Shown one piece after another: positions 46,551 through 56,681 of a stretch of 64,000 nucleotides of DNA. The notes under the pieces are model-generated. The model worked only from the letters and a program-made list of their open reading frames with translations, made no database searches and was not told where the DNA came from. Origin of the DNA: Avena insularis. Lineage: Eukaryota; Streptophyta; Magnoliopsida; Poales; Poaceae. A program made the translations under genes and the position numbers. Within the stretch, counting starts at the first letter, position 1. Every line of letters starts with the position of its first letter. The stretch is taken from NCBI GenBank assembly GCA_023614405.1, contig CM042686.1:471480740-471544739 (forward strand), given 5' to 3'.

Positions 46551-47990
46551 TGATGAGTGCATATTTGCATCATGTTTTACATTATTTATTTTGCATTGTA
46601 GATGTAGGCTCTTGGTATTTTATGGTGCTCGCGCGCACATTTTATGTATGTTTTCACCAGGATCAGGACAGATGATGGATCCAATGGATATAATTCTTGG
46701 AGCAGTTATACTGAGGAGAAAAGGAGTCAAAAATAACGTAAATCGCTTATTTGGAAAATATTAATAATACCACAAAAAACTAGAAGCGAACAAAGGAGGC
46801 AGAAAGTTCAACGACCAACTATACGACCGAAGCAAATTTTTCGGCCATATAGCTCCGGCCGTATAGTTGGCGCTGCCTCCGCCTCCTCAAATAGTTTCAC
46901 CCCTTGCAACTGGTTCGGGTAGATGACATACAGAACACCTAGAAATCGCAGAAACCTCACCTCCGGAAGGCATCTGGAGGGGGAATTCATCCACCGGGGA
47001 TTCATCTTCACCCTGTGCAGATTCGGGAGGCTAAGGCATCGATCTTCATCATCCACCACTGCATCACCACCATCTCCATCCATCCCATCTACATCTTGTC
47101 TAGATCTTGTTGTAACTTCCGTACTTGTTGTGGATTTATACAAGTACTATTCATCTATGATCGATTCTGTTGTTATTGCCATGATGTTGATTGCCTCCAT
47201 GTCTGAGTAGATCATTAGTTCTTGGGGAGATGGAGAAACCCTAGTATGAGATTGAAATAAGATAAAGTTTATTATGATATTCATTGCTGTGACCATGCAT
47301 TAGATTTTCTACATCTTGATGTTGAGAGAAGTCGACCTCTCAATATTTGCCTCTCATGGGGACTTGATGGAGGGAACTACTTGTTGGTAGACGGAGGCGT
47401 GCTAGCACTTACAGTGACTATAAAGCTGTTGGCACCCCTTACGAATCAACTTGGGAAACCGAGGAAACCCATGGATCACTATCCATGCCATGGGATACGT
47501 CTTACGGGATTACGTTCCTTAATAGTGCAGTAATTCGATTGCTGTAGATTGGTGACTGCTGTGGTTATGAGGATGATGTGAGCAGCGGTTGCTGCCTATT
47601 TGTCCAAATACGGAGTTCCTCCCACACATACATAGTTGAGAATGTTCATGATGATAATCTTTATCTTAGCTCCTTATAATGCTAGTGGTGCATCCGCTAC
47701 TCCCTAAGAACGCTTTTCCTCTATTGCAGTTCCAATCTCTCTTACATACGCGATACTTACTTTCTGTATTCAGTTGTTTTACTTTACCTTATTATTGCTC
47801 TTATACCTAAAACCCAAAAACACCTTTTTACACAATACTCGCATTTTCTCTTGTCACTTAGAACTTTATCTAGCAATTCTATCGTAATATTTATTTCAAG
47901 AGTTATTAGACTTCAGACTCTTGCTCCCTGTGGGATCGATATCTTTATTTTGAAACTATCTACAAATGATCTGTGCACTTGCAGTCATCA
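46551..47990 (+). repeat. 5' LTR of element F (about 1440 bp)
   Basis: Starts TGATGAGTGCATATTTGCAT and ends TTGCAGTCATCA, 10 bases before the PBS, the same spacing logic as in D. A hairpin of the type found at 51652-52156 is at 46809-46872. No second copy in the window, so the ends rest on the TG..CA termini, the PBS and the break in the B antisense gene. Confidence 0.75.
46809..46872. repeat. Hairpin repeat in the F LTR
   Basis: Perfect 11-base arms CCAACTATACG and CGTATAGTTGG around 34 bases, with an extra partial arm GGCCATATAGCTCC inside. The same arms recur five times at 51652-52156. Confidence 0.85.
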
Positions 47991-48000
47991 AGCTATTTTC

Positions 48001-48018
48001 TAGCGCCATTGCCGAGGA
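48001..48018 (+). promoter_or_regulatory. Primer binding site of element F (tRNA-Asp type, decayed)
   Basis: TAGCGCCATTGCCGAGGA matches TGGCGCCGTTGCCGGGGA except for three G to A changes. Preceded by ATCAAGCTATTTTC, as in D. Confidence 0.7.
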
Positions 48019-48101
48019 GCTAAGCGTTGTAGGTCTTTTAGTTTTTGCTTATTTATTTTTGTCTTGATAAGTTTTGTTTTGGGTTACAGGTTTCCACCAA
48101 C

Positions 48102-48745
48102 ATGATGGAGTTTGAGCATATGACTAGTGCTAACCCACTCAACTACTTTGGGAAACCCTATGATATTTTTAAAAAGACAACTCCAATGAGAAGACAAGGG
48201 GGTTTGAAATAAATCCTCTACTACTTGGTATTCTACATAAGAAGCAATTTACTGGAGATGAAGAAGATCCTGATCCATATGACTATATTGCATGTTTCAA
48301 AGATATATGTGGCACTTTTCTATTGATGGGATATACCACTGATGAGGTAAGGGTTAAACTTTTTAGTTAGACTTTGACAAGTACAGCTCTCTCATGGTAT
48401 AGATCTCTACCCCATGAAGTCACTACTACTTGGGATAATCTAGCCTGTGAATTTCTAGCAAAATATTATCCGTTATCAAAATCTTTTGGAATCAGGCGTC
48501 TTATAATGACTTGGAGGAATCGCTCCAACGAAGGACTAATAAGAGCTTATATCAGATTTAAAGATTTACTACGTCTATGCCCTCATCATGATTTACCTGA
48601 ATGGTATTTATTACATATCTTTTATGGTGGTTTAATTGAACCTAATAAAATTGAAGTAGACTCTTTCGCGGAAGGAGCCTTTATGAATCTTCCTATACCT
48701 AAAGCTTGGGCTTTACTTAATAGAATTCATGATCATAGAGTTTAA
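48102..48745 (+). pseudogene. Element F gag
   Basis: ATG 48102 reads MMEFEHMTSANPLNYFGKPY. A shift at about 48208 leads to GFEINPLLLGILHKKQFTGDE (gag core), a TAG at about 48370, then LTSTALSWYRSLPHEVTTTW, FLAKYYPLSKSFGIRRLIM and RLCPHHDLPEWYLLHIFYGG, the retrotransposon gag signature of Athila elements. It stops at 48743. At least three lesions; not functional. Confidence 0.75.
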
Positions 48746-49969
48746 TGGAATTTTGGTCTAGGAAGTGAAGGAGGTGTAGAAATAGAACATGATTGTATTC
48801 ATGACTATAATAAAAAAGGCCATGTTAAAGAATTATCTAAAGAACTTTATTTGGATTTAGATCTTGTGTTGCAAGTTGTTAAAGCTTTTATAGAACATAT
48901 CAAACCTCCGAAAGAGGGTCCGGTCAAGTATGATCCACCACTCGAACCTGAGAAGAAAAGAGAAGAAAGCAACACTAGCCTCCCTAGAACCAATATATGA
49001 GATGCCTTTCCCTAACACTTCACAAAAGCATATTCTTGAATATGAACAGGTCAAAGCAATACAAGAGAAGAAGGAAGAAGAAAGTATGCCAGAAGTCATG
49101 GAATATCTGGAAGAAACCAAAGATGAAGAGGTAACCAAGGAAGAAATTATGACTATGTACGCACATTGTAACATAGTTGAACTTGATGAAGAGACTTCCG
49201 TATTGGTTGATGGTAAAACAAAGGTAAAAGATGTGGGTAAGCCTATTCTTCCCTGCATATTTAAAGAAACCTCGCAGTACGGTTTATGTGATCTTGGCAC
49301 CGAAGTTAATGTTATATCTTATGATTTCTACTTGGAAATAAAATAAGAAATAGAACCGGCTACAATTGAAATACTGATATAAAAATTATGTTAGCCAATA
49401 AAAATCTTAGAATTCTAATGGGTGTAGTTGAAGATGCAACTGTCACAATTGGCAATAAAAACTTTCCTATCGATTTTGTAGTTGTTGATATGCCAGCTGA
49501 CACTCTTTGCCCAATTATATTTGGAAGGAACTTTTTGGGTGATATAGGTGCCTATGTTAATTTCAAGAAGGAGATTGTGTCTATTAAGCTTGGGGGAATG
49601 AAAAATAAATTCCACTTTTCCAAATTTAAAGACAGGCCTCCACAAATGCAAGAAGAAGAGGAAGAAAGAACTGTTGAGGAAATGGCGGCTCTTTTCTTTA
49701 GTAATCAAGAAGAAGAAATAAATGACGATCCAAATTATGAAGAGATAGTTATGGAGGACAAGTCCCTGGAAGAACTAGAAGATGAATTCGATTCACTTCC
49801 CATCCCGGGACCTCCAACTGATGAGGCTTTTGAAGAGCCAGAAGAGAGAGGAGACGAGGAACTACCACCCCCAGAGTTGAAGACTCTACCAGATAATCTT
49901 AAATACATGTTTCTAGATGATACGAATAAATTTCCTATTATTATTAGTGCTAAACTTTCAGGAAAATAA
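48746..49969 (+). pseudogene. Element F gag tail and protease
   Basis: A Glu/Lys-rich linker (48746-49200) leads to ILPCIFKETSQYGLCDLGTEVNVI (about 49240), an Athila-type active site reading D-L-G-T. A stop at 49344 and a short shift precede DMPADTLCPIIFGRNFLGDIG (about 49490), the second protease block. An acidic linker rich in Glu and Pro follows and the frame ends in TAA at 49967, in frame with RT. Confidence 0.75.
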
Positions 49970-51352
49970 GAAGAAGAACTCATCAAGATACTTAAGGAGT
50001 ATCGCAAGGCCTTTGGGTACTCAATGGATGACTTGAAGGGCATCAGTCCCATGATAGCCGTCCATCGAATATTCATGGAAGAAGGTGCTAAACTAGTTGC
50101 ATAATTTAATAGAAGCTTGAACTCTGAAATGAAAGAAGTGGTAAGAAAAGAAATTGTACGCCTACTAGACACAGGTATAATCTATCATGTTAAAGAAAGT
50201 GAATGGGTAAGTCATGTTCATTGTGTCCCTAAGAAGGGCGGTTTTACTGTTGTTCCTAATGAAAACAATGAATTGATACCTACTAGAACTATTGTTGGGC
50301 ATATGATGTGCATAGGCTTCAGAAAATTAAATAAAGAAACTAGGCAAGATCACTATCCTTTACCGTTCATAGATCAAATTTTAGAAAGGTTAGCAAACCA
50401 TACTCATTTTTGTTACTTGGACGGATACTCTGGTTTTTCTCAAATAGATGTTCATCCTAATGACCAACTTAAAACAACTTTCATTAGTCCTTATGGTTTA
50501 CATGCTTACCGGTGTATGCCTTTTGGTTTATGTAATGCTCCAGCTACTTTTCAAAGATGCATGACTGCTATTTTTGCGGATTTTATAGAACTTATAATGG
50601 AAGTATTTATGGATGACTTTTCTGTCTATGGAACTTCGTTTACTAGTTTCTTGGATAATCTCAAAAGAGGTTTGCAGCATTGTGAAGAAACTAATCTTGT
50701 TCTAAACTGGGAGAAATGCCATTTTATGGTCAAAGAAGGTATAGTCCTTGGACACAAGGTATCAGGTAAGGGAATTGAAGTTGATAGAGCTAAGGTTGAG
50801 GCAATAGAGAGAATGCCACAACTTAGGGATATTAAAGGTATAAGAAGTTTCCTTGGTCATGTGGGTTTTTATAGAAGGTTCGTTAGAAATTTGTCTAGAA
50901 TATCTAAAACTTTGACTAACCTCTTGCAAAACGGAGTAAGATTTAATTTTGATGATAAATGTCTTGAAGCCTTTGATAAACTAAAAAATGCTTTATCCCA
51001 TGCTTCTATTATTAAACCACCCATCTGGGATACAACCTTTGACTTAATATGTGAAACTAGTGATGATGCTGTAGGAGTAACTTTGGGACAACACATTGGT
51101 CGTAGATTTAACATTATACATCATGCTAGTAGAACTCTAAATGGTGCTCGGAAGAATTACCCTAAAGAAGAAAGGGAACTTTTTGCTGTATTTTTCTCTT
51201 GTGATAAATTTCGTTCCTACATGGTTGATGCAAAGGTAAGAGTTCACATGGATCGTGATGGCTTAAAAGAACTCCTTGAGAGGAAAGACCATAAGCTAAG
51301 ACTGATCCGTTGGATTCTTTCACTTCAAGAATTTGAGTTGCAGATCATGTAG
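49970..51352 (+). pseudogene. Element F reverse transcriptase and RNase H
   Basis: In the protease frame after the TAA: EEELIKILKEYRKAFGYSMD, ISPMIAVHRI, a stop at 50102, then 411 open codons. RT blocks: HVHCVPKKGGFTVV, FRKLNKETRQDHYPLPF, YLDGYSGFSQI (about 50415, first catalytic Asp), RCMPFGLCNAPATFQRCM, EVFMDDFSVYG (about 50600, catalytic DD), LGHKVSGKGIEVD. RNase H: FDLICETSDDAVGVTLGQ (usually CDAS), RKNYPKEERELFAVFF. It ends with a stop after LQEFELQIM. RT is nearly intact in its catalytic motifs. The integrase that should follow is absent. Confidence 0.85.
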
Positions 51353-51560
51353 AGGCAAGAAATAAAGTTGTTAGATGCAGTATCCATGTTTGCCCAGCAA
51401 GACACCAATCTTGTTGAGAGGAACTTTAGTCCTGATGATTTTTGTTTACGAGAATTATTCAATGAACTAAGTTCAATTCCTCCAAGAGAAAAGGAGTCTT
51501 TGTTGTTGGAGGAGTTATTTATTCCGAATAAGCAAATGGTAAGTGCAAGGTAAGTGTTCT
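51353..51560 (+). pseudogene. Short pol-end remnant of element F
   Basis: 51368-51553 reads DAVSMFAQQDTNLVERNF and LFNELSSIPPREKESLL, 61 codons in a frame different from RNase H. No zinc finger or D-D-E blocks are visible. It could be the linker before a deleted integrase or the remains of another gene. I do not recognise it. Confidence 0.4.
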
Positions 51561-51651
51561 TACCCAAATAAGTGATTTGTTTTCATAGTTTCTACTTTTG
51601 AAATTTTTTCCTTTAAATTCCCTGTGTCTTCTGAAGTTTTAGAGGGTTTTT

Positions 51652-52156
51652 ACCAACTATAAGACCGGAGAGGAAGCTCCCGTTGTATAGTTGGTCGTTA
51701 AACTCGCTGTATCATCTTTGTGATTTTTTTCGATATCTGAGCCTATTCGGTCACAACTATACGACCAGAGCCAAAATTCTGGTTGTATAGTTGGTCGTTA
51801 AACTCTTAGATAGTTTTGCTTTTTGGTGTCTGTATCTATACGGTCACAACTATACGACCGAAGCCAAAATTCCGGCCATATAGTTGGTCGTTAAACTCTC
51901 AGACACTTTTGATTTTTGGTGTTTGTATCTGCTGATCGCAACTATCTCTGACGAGCCAAAATTCCGGTTGTATAGTTGGTCGCTAAACTCTCAGACACTT
52001 TTCATTTGTCTTTTCGTTTAACCTTGCCTAAAAAAATGTTATTGTCAGTTCCAAGTCGTGATTTAATCGACCTGGACATGAGATATTTGGAAATATCTGC
52101 CCGGAACCAACTATACGGCCGGAGCTATATGAGCCGCGCCCGTATAGTTGGTCGTT
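51652..52156. repeat. Array of five hairpin repeats, element F
   Basis: Five inverted repeats, spaced 70-170 bases apart: 51652-51696, 51751-51800, 51843-51892, 51936-51983 and 52107-52153. The arms are variants of CAACTATACGACC and GGTCGTATAGTTG; four of the five are followed by GTTAAACTC or CTAAACTC. The fourth has a damaged left arm. No reading frame is present. The region 51561-51651 and the gaps between repeats hold nothing else recognisable. Confidence 0.85.
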
Positions 52157-52479
52157 ACACGGCAGGACTCTTCCAAATCCGTGATTTCTTTCCCTGTTTT
52201 GTTAAGATTCTTTTCTTGGGCGACAATTTGGTGTTTCTCGCGAGTTTTACCGACCTCTAACCCCCTTATATACTGCCATTGTCTCTCTCTAATCATAATC
52301 TACAGGAACCAATTTAGCAATGCGTTATCCTGCCTAGGCCGTGGAAAACCCATGGGGCTCATTGCTCCTTCCAGGGACCGCTCTAGCAGCCCATCCATGG
52401 AGGACGATGATGAGGAGGTGCAGAGGTTTAGCCCGAGGTACGTCGGCCAAGCTACTTCAATAACGATTATGATGATGAC
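52157..52479 (+). pseudogene. Start of a second frame in F, cut by element E
   Basis: The frame reads SCLGRGKPMGLIAPSRDRSS, MEDDDEEVQRFSPRYVGQAT up to the E insertion at 52480, and can be extended upstream to 52148. An ATG at 52321 in another frame may be the real start, with a frameshift. Position downstream of pol would fit the extra (env-like) frame of Athila elements, but no membrane segment is visible here. Confidence 0.4.
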
Positions 52480-53273
52480 TGTTGGGGGGATACCCCAGGT
52501 AGGGTCACGCCGGGGTATAATGGCCGAGTCAGCCGAGGTACGGCAAGGTCAAAGCAAGTGCTGGCCGAGTCACCTCAAGGCAGGCCGAATCACGGAGTAA
52601 CCCGGACTGGAGGAAGTCCGCCTAACTGAGTCCCGGCCGACGTATGTCGTATGCCGGCAGGATTTATCTAACTTGTATGCAGGTACCGGTGTGGCCGGAT
52701 TAACCAGGCACGATCCGGGTTATATCAGGCTTGCAAGAGAAGGAAGGTATCTCGCTGGTCAAAAGGAGGTCATCATGCGATGGAGCATGAGCGGACGAAT
52801 GAGGCTAGGACCACCGAGGCGTGGCCGAAAAGGGTGACGATGCCTATGTCGGATGACGCTGGCGCCACAGAGGCTCACGTAGCCTCTACATGGCTTATGA
52901 TGGGGAAAAGTGACCCGGTCGGTTTACTATTTTGGGAAGAGGCATATTCCCTGGAATATGCCTCCACGTATGCCCTAATTGGAGACCAAGCCACCCCTAT
53001 ATAAGGAGGGCTAGGCAATCTGTAGAAGGGGTTGAGCTTTAATTGGTTGATCTCTAGTTGGTCCATGAGAGCCAGCCAGTGGAGAGAGTAAGAGAGTTCC
53101 TTCTTCCTCGTCTCCCCAATACAGCTCAAGGAGCACTTGTAAACCTTGGATACCTATTGAATACAAAACATCTGTGTGTGGAATCACCACACTATCCCTC
53201 CTTGGATTCCTCTAGTGCATATTGCCCCCACCTTTAGCCTATCCATGGCATCTGCCGTGACACCACCACGACA
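52480..53273 (+). repeat. 5' LTR of element E (794 bp)
   Basis: TGTTGGGGGGATACCCCAGG to CACCACGACA, two bases before the PBS. It aligns with the LTR of B at 10618-11431. Confidence 0.88.
52998..53006 (+). promoter_or_regulatory. TATA box in element E LTR
   Basis: TATATAAGG in GC-rich context (CCACCCC upstream), corresponding to TTTATAAGG in B. Confidence 0.6.
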
Positions 53274-53275
53274 GT

Positions 53276-53293
53276 TGGCGCCCACCGTGGGGC
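53276..53293 (+). promoter_or_regulatory. Primer binding site of element E (tRNA-Lys)
   Basis: TGGCGCCCACCGTGGGGC, an exact complement of the 3' end of plant tRNA-Lys(CUU) including CCA, as I recall that tRNA. Intact, unlike the PBS of B, D and F. Confidence 0.8.
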
Positions 53294-53490
53294 TAGCGGT
53301 GCTAGCAGGAGTGAAGATCCAGACGGGAAACCTCATCGGCAATGGCGAGCGCATTGTCTCTAGGCTCGTTCAGCGCTTTGGAGCGCTGGACTTCGTCAGC
53401 GACAATGCAGGCTGCTTCGGCAGGTGACCTCTCCCGCGCAACGGCCTCTTCGTCAAGCTTGGCACGCACAAGATCTACGTCGCCGTCGAT

Positions 53491-55724
53491 GTGTCGTGCG
53501 TTCACCCGCGACACGTCGTCGAGGGAGGCGAGCCACCCCTTAGCACGGTTCACGGGGCGCGTATCACTCGCTCCCCTGACCACGCCGAGGTGACGATGAC
53601 GGTGCCTAGCACTGGCACGAGCAAGGATCTGGCACCAGATCCGGAGGTAACACCCAAGGCACCAAGGAAAAGTAGAGGTCCTCCACTAGAGAGGCCAGAG
53701 AAAGTGCTGCAGCAGGCGATAGATAGCCTAGAGAGCCCTATAGCACCTGCAGTAGATCCGGCTCAGGCATAGGCCGAGTTAGAGGAAACTAGGCAGAAAA
53801 TACTAGAGGGTGCGAAAGAGATTGTCGTGGCTCAGCAGTCGTTGAACATGACACTGCGCGAGTACGCAAGAGCAAATAAGGTAGATGCTGTAAAAGTAAA
53901 GGGGAAAAACCTCATCAGTGAAATGAACAAAGAGGGTGATACTAGAGTTCAGGAGTCAGAGAACTTTCTGTCCGCGGGGTTGCCGAAGTACAGTACCCCG
54001 GCAAAGAACCTTAGAGCAGCAGACGCAGCTGCGTCCGAATTAGAGGGTTTGACGGGTGAAGCCCGGCAAAGGCAACAGGATAGGGTCAATGAGTTAGTTC
54101 GGATAGCTAACAGACAAAATGAAGAGTTGCTCAGGGCAAATCCGGCAAGGGCTGGGGCCTCTAAGGTCATTCATTCAGCAGTAGGTAACCCATAGAAATT
54201 TGCTAGAGCTGCATCGTCACCTCATGGAGACCCAAGAAGAGAGGAGGTGGTAACCTCGGCGAGGAGAAACAAACAGATAGTCCTATATGACCCGGCAAGG
54301 GCAGGGAAAGGAAAAGCAGTGCAGGGAAATGAAGAACGACGAAGTGTCAGCCGAGGTGAAGCTGGCCGAGGTAACCGTGACCAAGGCAATGCCGGTCAGG
54401 GAAACATTGTAAACGGCAATCCCGGACAGCGCAACTCGGCGGGTGCAAGGCAACCACAGCAGCAGAATATACCACGACAAGAGCAAAGTGCCGACCAAGG
54501 TATGCAACAGAGAGGCGCTCCACGAGAGCAAGACAGATACAATGACGGTGATTGGAAATGGTGAACGTAAGATACCCTAGGCCAGACTATCACGTGATAG
54601 GGTCAAGATTGGGAAGCAGGGACTTGATGCCTAACGACGCCAGGTTAAAACTGGATCGGCTTTATAGGTCGGAACAAATTGAGTGTCAAGGTCCTCCGGG
54701 TCCAGCGTGCTTTGGGCCCCGGATCATGAAAGAACCTCCGGTAATTAACTTCCAGCTACCCAGAGGCACGAAAACATATGACGGCAGCACTAAGCCGGAG
54801 GATTGGTTGATCAACTACACTACGGCAGTGAAAATTGCTACAGGCAACTTGAGATGGGCTGTGAGATATGTACCTCAGATGTTGGAGGGGCCAGCAAGGG
54901 TATGGCTAAACAATTTGCCACCTGGAAGTATCAACTGTTGGATTGATTTTGAGGAAATGTTTGTCAGTAACTTCTCGAGCACGTATCAGAGGCCGAATAG
55001 GCCACAGACCCTGGCAATGTGCAAGCAGAGACCGAATGAGATGGACCGGGAGTTCTTAACCCGTTGGTGCACTGTGAGAAGCTCATGTGAGGGCGTGATT
55101 GAGTCACAGGCCATAGTCTGGTTTGCACAAGGATGTAGATATGCAAGCATGTTGTGGCAAAGGTTACAAAGGGATATGCCAACTACACTGGCAGAGACGA
55201 TCCGGATTGCTGATTCATATGCCTTGGGTGATCCGACTCAACCCAGGCTTGTGTCAAACGACTCAAATGAGGAGTACTACCAGCGAGATGGAGCCAGATC
55301 ATCCCGGCGGAATGACTACCGGGGTAAGAGAAGAGATGATAGGCCGGATTACAGATACAATTCGCAACAAGTTCCAGCTGTAAATTAGGATCAACCCGGA
55401 GCAGGGAGTAATCAGCGTCAGAAAACTGGAAGGCAACAATGGACTTCAAGAAATGATGGCAAGAAAACTTGGACGCCAGAGCAGAAGAAACAGTGGCAAG
55501 AAAAGAAGGACCGCCCGAGGTATACCTATGAGGCAATGCTGGATCAACCGTGTAAATTTCACACGCCAAATCCGAGTAACCCGGCGGGTCACACGACTCG
55601 GCAATGTGAGTGGATGAGGAAGATAGAACAAAGTGGTTCGGGGATTGCTCATGCACCTCGGAATGATCAACCTCGGCAGGAGTTACCCCGGCAGCAATTG
55701 CTCTCCGGAGCGAACACGCAATAG
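53491..55724 (+). pseudogene. Element E gag
   Basis: Frame followed from 53491 with TAG stops at 53770 and 54193 and a shift near 54550, then 279 codons to 55388. Order: Pro/Lys-rich start, AQQSLNMTLREYARANK and NLRAADAAASELEGLTGEAR helices, a Gly/Gln/Arg-rich linker (54250-54540), then the gag core GTKTYDGSTKPEDWLINYTT (about 54768) and MCKQRPNEMDREFLTRW (about 55018). After a TAG at 55386 the same frame gives CKFHTPN...GHTTRQCEWM (about 55550), the Tat C-H-H-C knuckle, up to a stop at about 55722. The stop at 53770 is CAG in B. Confidence 0.8.
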
Positions 55725-56681
55725 CTAATGTTGCCACCACCTCCGCCGAGGTATGAAAACCATGAGAGAAGGGATGCAGTGCATCAGGTGGAAAATCAGC
55801 GTCAGCCAGATCAAGGATATCTCGGCAATGAGGGAAGAAATGAATACAGAGAGCATCACTAGAGTTATTGTGTGTTTACCACAGAGGAAACAGATAGAAA
55901 GAGCTTGCAGCGCCGACATATGGAAGTGAACGCAGTTATGCCAGCAGTGACGAGGTATATGCCTTGGTCGGATCAGGAAATCACATGGAGTATCAAAGAT
56001 CATCCCAAGCTTATGCCAAGCCCTGGTTCGTATGCATTGGTGCTGGACCCAACGTTCATCAGGCCAAATATAAATGTGAGATTCTCCAAGGTGCTGATTG
56101 ACAATGACAGCAGCATCAATATCATGTACGTGGATACGATGCGCAAGTTGGGTATCTCGGAGAACATGCTCTAGGCCACGAGAACAACTTTCCATGGTAT
56201 TGTGCCAGGCATTTCATGTGAGCCCATTGGCAAGCTCCGGGTTGACCTATTATTCGGCACACGAGATAACTACCGAACTGGGAATTTGGAATTTGAAGTG
56301 GTGAACCTAGAAAGTGCATATCACGCGTTACTCGGCAGGCCGGCCCTGAACAAATTCATGGCAAGTTGTCACATCAGTTACCTAAAGATGAAGTTGCCCG
56401 GGCCAAATGGAGTAATTACCATAGCAGGAGATTTCCGATGTTCCATTGAGTGTGCGTCAGCCGGGTCTAACCTGGCCGAGTCACTCGTGATTACACAAGA
56501 AAAGAGAAAGATCCAGGAAGTGGCGGCATTGGCTCAATCCGCACAGCAGTATATGCCGGCGCTGAGTAACCCGCATGGAAGTGTCTCGTTTCAAGCAACT
56601 AAAGATACAAAGAAGGTACTTGTTGATGATCAGTTCCCAGAGCGCACCGTAATGATTGGTGCCGGGTTAAATGACAAATAG
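55725..56681 (+). pseudogene. Element E protease
   Basis: MLPPPPPRYENHERR, a stop at 55859, then SYCVFTTEETDRK. Protease active site FSKVLIDNDSSINIMYVDTM (about 56083), stop at 56173, then FHGIVPGISCEPIGKLRVDL, YHALLGRPALNKFMASCHIS (about 56317) and ALSNPHGSVSFQATKDTKK. It ends in TAG at 56679 in frame with RT. B has the same TAG. Confidence 0.8.

Larger units (their letters stand above)
46551..52479 (+). mobile_element. Element F: Athila-like element with RT, without integrase (left part)
   Basis: LTR 46551-47990, PBS at 48001, gag, protease, RT and RNase H, then a non-coding region with hairpin repeats and the start of another frame. Inserted in the antisense gene of B. Element E interrupts it at 52480; the rest, with the 3' LTR, is outside. 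Left flank GTATC would be its target duplication. The integrase expected after RNase H is not present before 52480. Confidence 0.8.

Noticed and set aside
51652..52156. Hairpin array as MITEs or terminator hairpins
   Set aside because: No target duplications or MITE ends around each hairpin, and they share flanking GTTAAACTC with the same element. Bacterial terminator logic does not apply.
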